In this document: positions 43,683 to 51,031 of the stretch, one piece after another
How positions within the stretch are numbered: position 1 is the stretch's first letter
How the letters are laid out: every line of letters begins with the position of its first letter
Assembly (NCBI GenBank): GCA_028768525.1
Contig: CP054837.1
Location: 2,183,501 to 2,247,500, forward strand
DNA from: Desulfobacter sp.
GTDB taxonomy: Bacteria; Desulfobacterota; Desulfobacteria; Desulfobacterales; Desulfobacteraceae
DNA length: 64,000 bases
Direction of reading: 5' to 3'
Translations under genes and position numbers: made by a program
The notes under the pieces: model-generated
The model's input: the letters and a program-made list of their open reading frames with translations, nothing else
What the model was told of the DNA's origin: nothing
The model's database searches: none

Positions 43683-44993
43683 CTATTTTCTAAGCATCAT
43701 TCCGGCGCCTAAAATCACCAGCGTAATTACCAGGAAGGGGAGGAACATGGCCTTATGCACCGCCCCCCAGATAATATAAATGGAGCCGGCCCCGGCCAGT
43801 GCCGGGGCAATGAACCGGCTGAGGGGCGAAAGATCCGTAAAGGCTTTCATCATCCAGAAATAAAGGGAAATATAGATCACATACAAAAAGGCAATGGGCA
43901 GTTCGGACACATCCATAAAGCCGCCCCACCATCCGTTGAAATTCCCGTACCAGACCACCATCCATACGCAGGACATCACAAACCCCAGAAGGGCAGAGGC
44001 AATTGCCGTATCGGTTTTGGGGTTCACAGCCTTGAACATGTCAGGCGCCGGTCCCATATTCCTGCTGGCAATGGCATACATGCCCCTGGAGCAGCCCATG
44101 ATAAGGCCGTTTAGGGTTCCCAGGCAGGAAATGATGACAAATACAGAAAGCATGGACGCGCTGATCTTCCCGAATATCAGGGAGATTACCTTAACCGGAG
44201 CCCCGTCCCCGGCGCTCAGCACCTCATCGTTGGACAATACGCCGGCAATGCCGATGTAATAGAGCATATATACCCCAACCACCACCAGGGTCCCCACAAC
44301 CAAGGCCTTGGGCAGGGTTCTTCTAGCGTCTTTGAGTTCGGCATTGATGGAAGTGGCAATGATCCACCCTTCATATGCAAATGCCGTGGACAGGGTGGCG
44401 ACGGCAAGCCCTCCGGAATCTGAAACTGCCTTGGCGCCCATGGTGAAACTGTCCACAATCTGACCGGATGATACCCCCTTGATCATACCCACCACGGCCA
44501 CCATCCCCAGGGGGATCAGTTTAATGATGGTGGCGGACACCTGCCATCTTCCGGCCAGCACCGGGGCAAGGACGTTAAGGATAAAAAACAGCACCAGATA
44601 CACCGCTGAAATATGCCATACCACATTTTCAAGGCCCAACAGCGCCTGGGTATAATTGGCCGACACCCAGGCCAGCACCGCCACCAGGGTCGGATAATAG
44701 ATAAAGGTCATGAACCAGGCCACAATGTATCCGGCTTTCTCGCCGTAAGCCTCTTCAAAATAATCCACCACCCCGTTGACCTTGCCGATGCGGGTGGCAA
44801 TGTGGGAAAACACATAGGCGGTGACCACCATGATCCCGCCGCCGATGAGCCAGGCAGTCAGGGCCGTTGGCAGGCTGCCGCCGGATGCTTTGAGTACATC
44901 ATCCGCTTTAAAGAAGACACCGGACCCGATAACAATGCCCACAACCATGGCTGTGGCGGTCCAGAACCCGTATTTTTTCTGAAGTTCTTCCAT
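43683..44993 (-). CDS. APC-family amino-acid permease
   Basis: A 436-residue inner-membrane transporter with 12 hydrophobic helices. The opening helix has the family signature GIVIGSGVFFKADD and a later conserved AFAYEGWIIATSINAELK-type helix. It is closest in style to LAT/serine-threonine exchanger members; the substrate is unresolved. AGGAAGGA precedes the ATG. The V4R kinase gene follows 72 bp downstream on the same strand and may be co-transcribed. Confidence 0.88.
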   Translation of the reverse strand: MEELQKKYGFWTATAMVVGIVIGSGVFFKADDVLKASGGSLPTALTAWLIGGGIMVVTAYVFSHIATRIGKVNGVVDYFEEAYGEKAGYIVAWFMTFIYYPTLVAVLAWVSANYTQALLGLENVVWHISAVYLVLFFILNVLAPVLAGRWQVSATIIKLIPLGMVAVVGMIKGVSSGQIVDSFTMGAKAVSDSGGLAVATLSTAFAYEGWIIATSINAELKDARRTLPKALVVGTLVVVGVYMLYYIGIAGVLSNDEVLSAGDGAPVKVISLIFGKISASMLSVFVIISCLGTLNGLIMGCSRGMYAIASRNMGPAPDMFKAVNPKTDTAIASALLGFVMSCVWMVVWYGNFNGWWGGFMDVSELPIAFLYVIYISLYFWMMKAFTDLSPLSRFIAPALAGAGSIYIIWGAVHKAMFLPFLVITLVILGAGMMLRK

Positions 44994-45335
44994 TATATCC
45001 TTCCTGATTTATTATAAAAAAGTTTGGTTATACAGGGCCCACGGGCAATTGTAAAGAACGTTTTTTACCCCATCCCAGCAGAGGATAACCATCTGGAAAC
45101 ATTTCATATTCCCCCGTCGACACCCAAAGACACCGACAAATTGTTCCGGCCCGGCGCACCGCATTCAAACAAAAAATGATTTAATTGGTTGAACGGATAG
45201 CTTTTATTGTTTTCTAGGGAGGCACCCCATGGGATGAGGCGTCAGTTTCAGCATAAAGATTTAGGTCCCGGCCCTCCGTTTTTCCTTATCATCCCGATTC
45301 TTAAATGCCGTCTCCCGAACCCATGTGCTTTTCCC
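44994..45335. other. Divergent intergenic region, no gene seen
   Basis: About 340 bases between the start of the APC permease and the leader of the TonB-line operon. I find no supported coding sequence. It should hold the permease promoter on the minus strand. A weak GGAGG/CCTCC hairpin followed by TTTTT lies at about 45219-45284 on the plus strand. Confidence 0.35.
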
Positions 45336-45363
45336 TTGACATGGCCAGAAAGGTATGTTTAAA
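45336..45363 (+). promoter_or_regulatory. Candidate promoter of the TonB-line operon leader
   Basis: A perfect TTGACA (45336-45341) is followed after 16 bases by TTTAAA (45358-45363), a 4/6 match to the -10 consensus. The start would be near 45370, so the leader reaching the terminator at 45427-45489 is about 120 bases. Confidence 0.5.
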
Positions 45364-45426
45364 GGCGTAGACAACATGGCGTCAGGAAGGCGCCGGTAAA
45401 AAAAGATAGTAATTCATACGTAATTC

Positions 45427-45489
45427 AAGGCCAAGAAGGTCAGTCACCGCTAACACCGGTGAACTGGGATTCTTGGCCTTTTTGTTTTT
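45427..45489 (+). terminator. Leader terminator / attenuator before the TonB-line operon
   Basis: An 11-bp stem, AAGGCCAAGAA (45427-45437) with TTCTTGGCCTT (45470-45480), encloses a second imperfect hairpin (CACCG/CGGTG) and is followed by TTTGTTTTT. It lies 28 bp before the first gene and no plus-strand gene precedes it (the upstream gene is on the minus strand), so it must act on the leader of this operon. Confidence 0.82.
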
Positions 45490-45516
45490 AAGGCCCGCAA
45501 ATAAAAGGACATCCTG

Positions 45517-46290
45517 ATGGATAGAAAAAAATACAGATATCTGCTTTTTGGGGCTCTGGCCATGATGCTGATCTCAGCCCCGGCCCGGGCGAACCGGGTC
45601 AAAGAGCAGATTGAAAAACCGGTCCGCAATGCCGTCCGGCTTGAACAGCAGACCCAGGCCGGCGAGGCAAAATGGCGGCAGGAAAAAGAAGAGAAACTGC
45701 GGCAGTTCGAAACCCTTGAAAATCAAATTGCCACCCTTGAAAAGAGCCTGGCCGCCGAAACGGACCGGAACCAGGCATTAAAGGCCTCGGTGGCCCAAAA
45801 AGAGCGGCAGCTGGCAGATATCCAGCAGATATCCGACCAGATCGCCCCCTTCCTGGACCGGCTTATCGCCCAATTGCACGAACTCAAGGAAAGCGACCTG
45901 CCCTTCCTTGACAGCGAAAGAAGCAAACGGCTGGCATCCCTTGAAGCCCTGAACCGGGACCCCAAGGCCCCTGTCAGCGAAAAATACCGGAAAATCATGG
46001 AAGCCCTCCTGGTGGAGGCCGAATACGGCAGGACCGTTGAGGTCTCCCAGCGGACCATTGACCTGGCCGGGGAAGATACCCTGGTCAATATTTTCAGGCT
46101 GGGCCGGCTGAACCTCTTCTACCAGACCCTGGACAGGGCCCGGTGCGGTTTCTACAACCCGGCCCAAAAGACCTGGGCCCCCCTGGACCCGGCATTTTTA
46201 AAAGAGATTCAGGCGGCAGTAGAGATGGGGGCCAAGCGTAAACCCGTTGCCCTCACGGACCTGCCCCTGGGAAGGATAGTTGTTCAATGA
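45517..46290 (+). CDS. DUF3450-family periplasmic coiled-coil protein of a TonB system
   Basis: A 257-residue protein with a signal peptide (about 8-26, APARAN) and a long coiled coil (about 30-110), then a helical domain with QIAPFLDRLIAQLHELKESD and SEKYRKIMEALLVEAEYGR blocks characteristic of DUF3450. In many Proteobacteria this family is encoded with a long ExbB (TtpC-like), ExbB, ExbD and TonB and is thought to assist energy transduction. It is the first gene of the operon and overlaps the next by 4 bp. The attenuator-like terminator ends 28 bp upstream. AAGGAC precedes the ATG. Confidence 0.88.
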   Translation: MDRKKYRYLLFGALAMMLISAPARANRVKEQIEKPVRNAVRLEQQTQAGEAKWRQEKEEKLRQFETLENQIATLEKSLAAETDRNQALKASVAQKERQLADIQQISDQIAPFLDRLIAQLHELKESDLPFLDSERSKRLASLEALNRDPKAPVSEKYRKIMEALLVEAEYGRTVEVSQRTIDLAGEDTLVNIFRLGRLNLFYQTLDRARCGFYNPAQKTWAPLDPAFLKEIQAAVEMGAKRKPVALTDLPLGRIVVQ

Positions 46291-47726
46291 AGCGCCATCT
46301 CCCCATTATCGTTCTGCTCTGTATCTTTTTCGCCCTGACCTGTTCTTCTCCTGGCGCATTGGCCCAGGACATGCGGCTGCTCAGTATTGAAACCCAGAAA
46401 AAAGAAGCGGCCATGAAGGAAAAAGCCGCCATGGAATTGACGGCCGCCCGGGCCGAGGCCGCCCAGAGCCGGCAAAAAATCACAACAGACCGAAAAAGAC
46501 TGAACCATGCCATTGCCGAACTGACCCGTAAAAAGCAGGACCTTCAAAACCGGATCAAGGCCCTTTCGGCAGAAAACACAGCCCTGGACAAAACCGATGC
46601 CCAACTGGCCAAAACCCTAGAATCGGCCCTGGGCATGGTCAAGGAATTGTCCGGGGTGGTCCGCATGAATGCCAAGGATATCAAAAGTGTTGTGGACTCA
46701 AGCCCCATTGCCGGGGTCTTTCATCCGGACACCGGCTTCCTAAAGGAGATTGCCGATGCCGCTGTTTTCCCCGGCATGGACCATATCCGGAAGATGGCGG
46801 ACCTGCTCTTTGACCAGATCCGCCGGGGCGGCAACGTGAGCGTGGAAACCTGCCCCATCGTTGACCGGTCCGGCAAAGCCGCAGAAACCCAGGTATTGCT
46901 GGTGGGAGAATTCACCGCCGCCTACCGCCTGGCGGACGAAACCGGTTTTTTAAACTACTCCCCCGGTGAACGAAAGCTGTTCGCCCTCTCCCGCCTCCCC
47001 GACAGGGGCATGCAGGCAAAGATCACCCAGTACATGGACGGCCTAAGGGAGGCAGTGCCCATGGATATCTCCAGGGGCGGGGCCTTAAGCCAGCTCACCC
47101 ACCAGCTCAGCTTCAAGGAGCAGATCCCCAAGGGCGGGGCCCTGGTCTGGCCCATCCTGGCCATCCTGGCCGCCGGCGGCCTCATCGTCCTGGAACGGAT
47201 TATCTTTTTTCTGCGCCGGAAAATCCGGCTGGAAAAAGCCGTCTCTACCATTGAAGCGGCAGCCGACGCCCGGAAATGGAATGACTGCACAGCCATCTGC
47301 GACAAATATGCAAGAAATCCGGTCATCCGGGTGATCCGGGCGGGTATCGGCAGCCGCACCCTCCCCCGGGAGGATATGGAAAACGCGGTCCAGGAGGCCA
47401 TTCTCAAGGAAATCCCCCCCATGGAGCGCTTTCTTTCCACCATGGGCATGCTGGCCGCCATTGCCCCGCTCCTGGGGCTCTTAGGAACCGTCACGGGCAT
47501 GATCGACACCTTCCATGTTATCACCATGCACGGCACCGGCGACCCCCGGATGATGTCCGGCGGCATTTCCGAGGCCCTGGTCACCACCATGCTGGGGCTC
47601 TCGGTTGCCATCCCCATCATGCTGGCCCACACCCTGCTGAGCCGGTCCGTTGAAAGCACCCTGGGGCTGATGGAGGAAAAGGCCGTTGCCCTGATCAATA
47701 TCGTACAGAAGCACCAGGGGGCATGA
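46287..47726 (+). CDS. Long ExbB/TolQ-type channel protein with periplasmic extension (TtpC-like)
   Basis: A 479-residue inner-membrane protein. A signal peptide and a periplasmic coiled coil (about 30-120) are joined to an additional periplasmic region, then a TM helix (ALVWPILAILAAGGLIVLE, about 285-305) and a MotA/TolQ/ExbB domain whose last two helices hold LSTMGMLAAIAPLLGLLGTV and the TTMLGLSVAIPIMLAH block. This matches the long ExbB-like partner of TonB2-type systems in Vibrio (TtpC). It overlaps both its neighbours by 4 bp (ATGA). It should couple proton flow to TonB together with the short ExbB encoded next. Confidence 0.9.
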   Translation: MKRHLPIIVLLCIFFALTCSSPGALAQDMRLLSIETQKKEAAMKEKAAMELTAARAEAAQSRQKITTDRKRLNHAIAELTRKKQDLQNRIKALSAENTALDKTDAQLAKTLESALGMVKELSGVVRMNAKDIKSVVDSSPIAGVFHPDTGFLKEIADAAVFPGMDHIRKMADLLFDQIRRGGNVSVETCPIVDRSGKAAETQVLLVGEFTAAYRLADETGFLNYSPGERKLFALSRLPDRGMQAKITQYMDGLREAVPMDISRGGALSQLTHQLSFKEQIPKGGALVWPILAILAAGGLIVLERIIFFLRRKIRLEKAVSTIEAAADARKWNDCTAICDKYARNPVIRVIRAGIGSRTLPREDMENAVQEAILKEIPPMERFLSTMGMLAAIAPLLGLLGTVTGMIDTFHVITMHGTGDPRMMSGGISEALVTTMLGLSVAIPIMLAHTLLSRSVESTLGLMEEKAVALINIVQKHQGA

Positions 47727-48337
47727 TGGAGGCCTTTATCCGGGAAAACCTGGAGCTGACAGCCGACCTGCTCCATGACGGCGGCATGGTCATGGTGCCC
47801 CTGGTGGTCTTGAGCCTTTTCATGTGGCTGCTCATCATCGAACGGGCCCTTTTCTTCCGGCGGCTATACCGCAAAAACATGAACGCCCGCACCGCGCTTT
47901 CCCTGGTCCGGGAGGGCCGTATGCCGGATCTGGGAAAGCAAAAGGGGGCGGTGAGCCTGCTGGTGGCCGAATTCTTAGGCTGCCGCACCGGCAACAGCCC
48001 CCTGGACCGCCACCTGCTGGATGCCTCCGTGGACCGGATCAACCGGCGGCTGACCCGGTCCCTGGCCCTGATCGGGGTGCTGGCGGCCATGGCGCCCCTC
48101 ATGGGGCTGCTGGGGACGGTCACCGGCATGATCACCACCTTTGACGTCCTGGCCGTCTTCGGCACGGGCAATGCCAAGGCCATGGCCGGGGGGATCTCAG
48201 AATCCCTGATCACCACCCAGACCGGCCTTGTGGTGGCCATCCCGGGGCTCTATATGAAGGGGTTCCTTGACCGGCGGGCGGAAGGCATCAGCCGCAGGGT
48301 CCGGCGGGTGGGCCTTTACCTGAAACGACATTTGTAA
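47723..48337 (+). CDS. exbB: ExbB-type proton channel
   Basis: A 204-residue inner-membrane protein with three TM helices, the MotA/TolQ/ExbB core and no large periplasmic extension. Conserved blocks are VPLVVLSLFMWLLIIERALF, LIGVLAAMAPLMGLLGTVTG and SLITTQTGLVVAIPGL. With ExbD it forms the proton-driven motor that energises TonB. The gene starts inside the previous stop codon (4 bp overlap) and ExbD follows 20 bp later. Confidence 0.94.
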   Translation: MMEAFIRENLELTADLLHDGGMVMVPLVVLSLFMWLLIIERALFFRRLYRKNMNARTALSLVREGRMPDLGKQKGAVSLLVAEFLGCRTGNSPLDRHLLDASVDRINRRLTRSLALIGVLAAMAPLMGLLGTVTGMITTFDVLAVFGTGNAKAMAGGISESLITTQTGLVVAIPGLYMKGFLDRRAEGISRRVRRVGLYLKRHL

Positions 48338-48357
48338 CCCAAGCACAAGGACGCAGC

Positions 48358-48774
48358 ATGTTAAATATATCGGCAAGACGAAGGAATAAAGGAACCCTGG
48401 AGCTGAACATCGCCCCCCTCATTGATATGGTCTTCATCCTTTTAATCTTCTTTCTTGTCACCACCAGTTTTGTCAAGGAAACCGGCATCGACGTGACCCG
48501 GCCCACGGCCTCCACGGCCACCGTCAAGCCCAAGGCCACCATCCTCATCGCCGTTGACGCCCAGAACCGGGTCTTCATGGACCACCGGGAAATCGATATC
48601 CGGGCGGTGAGGGCCAACACCGAGCGGGCCCTGGCCGAGAATCCCGAAGGGGCGGTGGTGGTGGTGGCGGACACCGCCTCCAGCACGGGCACGGCCATCC
48701 AGGTCATGGACGGCTGCCGCCTGGCCGGGGCCGCCAATGTTTCCCTTGCCGCCGCCCTGCCGGAGGGACAATGA
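48358..48774 (+). CDS. exbD: ExbD-type biopolymer transport protein
   Basis: A 138-residue protein with one N-terminal TM helix carrying the essential Asp (LNIAPLIDMVFILLIFFLVT) and a small periplasmic domain. It completes the ExbB-ExbD motor. It is followed by TonB with a 4 bp overlap. A ribosome site (AAGGA) precedes the ATG. Confidence 0.95.
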   Translation: MLNISARRRNKGTLELNIAPLIDMVFILLIFFLVTTSFVKETGIDVTRPTASTATVKPKATILIAVDAQNRVFMDHREIDIRAVRANTERALAENPEGAVVVVADTASSTGTAIQVMDGCRLAGAANVSLAAALPEGQ

Positions 48775-49454
48775 AAGAGACCCAGGCCATTGCCCGGCTC
48801 AATCCCGGATGGAGTGCCTGGATGGCTGCAGCCGCCGCCACCCTCGCCCTGAACCTGGCGCTGTTTTCTGTGATTCCCAACCTCATGGCCCCGGAAGAGG
48901 CAACGCCCACCCTGGGACCCATGATCCCCCAGATCCAGCTCACCCGGGTCCGCCGGACCGAACCGGATCCGGTGAAAGAGAAGGTCCGGCCCCAGGAAAA
49001 GAAGCCGGAGGAAAAACGGGTGGCCAAACCCAAAATAGGCCGCCCGGCCGCCCGGCCCCTGACCCTTCCCTTTGAAATAAATACCCGGCTGCCCGGGGGC
49101 CCCGGCACCCTGGTCCTGCCCCAGGTCATGTCCGGGGCACTGACCAATCTCAACCTGGACACCCTCTTCTCCCCCGGGGACCTGGACCAGCCCCTGACGC
49201 CGCTTTCCAGGATCCCGCCGGTTTACCCCTTCAAGGCCAAGCGCCAGGGTATCGAGGGATGGGTGTCCGTTGAATTCACCGTGACCGAGCAGGGCCGGGT
49301 GGCGGATATTAAGATTCTGTCGGCCAAGCCTGAAAAGATATTTGACGCAAGCGTAATCCAATGCCTGACCGCCTGGCGGTTCAAGCCGGGCCGGGTCGGG
49401 GGAGAACCGGTAAAAACCCGGGTGAAAACCCGAATCCGTTTTGAACTCAATTGA
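48771..49454 (+). CDS. tonB: TonB-family energy transducer
   Basis: A 227-residue protein: one TM anchor (about 18-38), a Pro/Lys/Glu-rich periplasmic linker (about 60-105) and a C-terminal TonB domain (YPFKAKRQGIEGWVSVEFTV, ending AWRFKPG...RIRFELN). It links the motor to the outer-membrane receptor encoded 1.6 kb downstream. The overlapping ExbD start/stop suggests coupled translation. Its dedicated placement implies a private TonB for this receptor rather than a shared one. Confidence 0.94.
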   Translation: MKETQAIARLNPGWSAWMAAAAATLALNLALFSVIPNLMAPEEATPTLGPMIPQIQLTRVRRTEPDPVKEKVRPQEKKPEEKRVAKPKIGRPAARPLTLPFEINTRLPGGPGTLVLPQVMSGALTNLNLDTLFSPGDLDQPLTPLSRIPPVYPFKAKRQGIEGWVSVEFTVTEQGRVADIKILSAKPEKIFDASVIQCLTAWRFKPGRVGGEPVKTRVKTRIRFELN

Positions 49455-49462
49455 GGTGACCC

Positions 49463-50821
49463 ATGGGAACAAAATTTAAAAAAGGCATACTTCTGGCGGC
49501 ACTCATGCTGGCGGTGCCGGTGCTGATCGGCCCGGCCAATGCCAAGCAGTCCCAGGCCAAGCAGGCCGCTGCCGGAAAAGACAACCTGTCCATCCCGGTC
49601 CGCCGCCTGCTCCAGAAGGTGCGCATCTGCATGGACAAAGAGGATTATTCAGGGGCAGTCGCCGCCATCCGGGAATCCCAGAAATCCAAGAAAAAGGACG
49701 GGCGCCTCTGCAGCCATCCCCTGGTCTGCCTGGCCCTGGGCAACAGCCATCTTCTGCTCTCCGACCATGCCAGGGCCGAGTCCGCCTACCTGGCCGCCCT
49801 GGACATGGATCCCGAATTCATGGACGCCCGGGTCAACCTGGCCAAGGTCTATACCGACACCAACCAGTACGCCAAAGCGGCCAAGGCATTTTTTGGGGCC
49901 TATTCTCTGTCTTCACCCAAGCACCCCGACTACCTCTATTATAGTGCGGTCATGCATATGATGGACCAAAAGACCCCATTGGCCATCAAGCACTTTGACA
50001 CCCTTTTTGCCGCCCACAAGGACCGGGTGACCCGCCAGTGGAAGGAAAACTATGCCAATGCCCTGATGACCGCCCAGCGCTGGAAGCGGGCCGTCCCCCT
50101 GGTCAAGGATCTGATCGCCGGGGCCCAGGGCAAGGAAAAGATCAAATGGCAGGAGACCCTGCTCCAGATTTATCTGACCACCAATGAGATGAAAAGGGCC
50201 CGGGACTATGCCACCGCCCTCTGCCGCCAGGCCCCCACCGTGTCCAAATGGTGGAAGGCCCTGGTCCATGTAAATTTAAGCCTGGGCCATTATGACAAGG
50301 CCCTGGACGGACTGATCATTTACGGATTTTTAACCCCCCTTTCCAGGGAGGAGCAAAAGCTGTTCGCCGACCTGAGCCTGCAGCTCAACATCCCCAGACG
50401 GGCGGCCGGGCTGTATGAGGCGCTGCTGGCCGGGGCCCGGGACAGGACCGGTAAAAAAGACAAGCAGCTGCTCCAGCACCTGGTCACGGCCCTGCGACAG
50501 ACCGGCAAGGGGGATCAGGCCCTGGCCGCCCTGGACCGGTTCGCCCCCAAGACCTGTGACCCGGAACTGCTTATCCTCAAAGGGGATATTCTCTATGAGG
50601 CCGAAAATTACAAGGCCGCCAATGCCGCCTACCGTATGGCCGCAAGGGAAAAGAAATGCCCCCGCAGGGGCCAGGCCTGGCTCATGGCAGGCTATGCCGC
50701 CTGGCAGCACAACGACCTGACCGCCAGCCGCCAGGCCTTTGAAAATGCGGCAAGGTTCAAGGGGTTCCGCAAGGACGCCCTGGCCGCCATTGCCCAGATG
50801 GAAAGGACAAAACAGATGTAA
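49463..50821 (+). CDS. TPR-repeat protein of the TonB system
   Basis: A 452-residue protein with a signal peptide (about 8-28, PANAKQ) and several tetratricopeptide repeats (for example SHLLLSDHARAESAYLAALD and the following ARVNLAKVYTDTNQYAKAAK), so it is a periplasmic protein-interaction scaffold. TPR proteins commonly close TonB2-type operons. It starts 8 bp after tonB. A hairpin lies 36 bp after its stop, before the receptor gene. Its role is inferred from context. Confidence 0.85.
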   Translation: MGTKFKKGILLAALMLAVPVLIGPANAKQSQAKQAAAGKDNLSIPVRRLLQKVRICMDKEDYSGAVAAIRESQKSKKKDGRLCSHPLVCLALGNSHLLLSDHARAESAYLAALDMDPEFMDARVNLAKVYTDTNQYAKAAKAFFGAYSLSSPKHPDYLYYSAVMHMMDQKTPLAIKHFDTLFAAHKDRVTRQWKENYANALMTAQRWKRAVPLVKDLIAGAQGKEKIKWQETLLQIYLTTNEMKRARDYATALCRQAPTVSKWWKALVHVNLSLGHYDKALDGLIIYGFLTPLSREEQKLFADLSLQLNIPRRAAGLYEALLAGARDRTGKKDKQLLQHLVTALRQTGKGDQALAALDRFAPKTCDPELLILKGDILYEAENYKAANAAYRMAAREKKCPRRGQAWLMAGYAAWQHNDLTASRQAFENAARFKGFRKDALAAIAQMERTKQM

Positions 50822-50856
50822 TTGGATATTTGACCGGCCCTCCCGGACCGAAAAAA

Positions 50857-50898
50857 AAAGGCAGCCGCGCTCCCGGCAAGGATATGGCGGCTGCCTTT
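50857..50898 (+). terminator. Hairpin between TPR and receptor genes
   Basis: AAAGGCAGCCGC pairs with GCGGCTGCCTTT (9 GC-rich pairs plus A-T pairs) around an 18-base loop. The plus-strand U-tract is only TTT, so termination would be partial. Next to it are further short inverted repeats, GGGAC-AAG-GTCCC near 50912, so the 210 bp leader of the receptor is structured. Confidence 0.6.
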
Positions 50899-51031
50899 AA
50901 GGATGTGCCCTGGGACAAGGTCCCGGGAGACAGGCAGCAGTTTAGCATTGCCTCTCCCGGCCGTCAACAGCGCCTCCGGGACGGGACCGGCTTCCTATAA
51001 CTTGCAAAATTTCAACTTACGGGAGTTCGCA

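Noticed and set aside
45355..45490. Molybdenum-cofactor or nickel-cobalt riboswitch in the operon leader
   Set aside because: I could not match the conserved core of either class by eye; kept only as an unidentified attenuator-like leader.
48288..49472. 394-codon minus-strand open frame across exbD and tonB
   Set aside because: Shadow of GC-rich overlapping genes; the two plus-strand proteins are unmistakable.
50895..50945. Cobalamin riboswitch before the TonB-dependent receptor
   Set aside because: Only a faint GGGAGACAGGC similarity to the B12 box; the GCCACTG core and other conserved blocks are absent.
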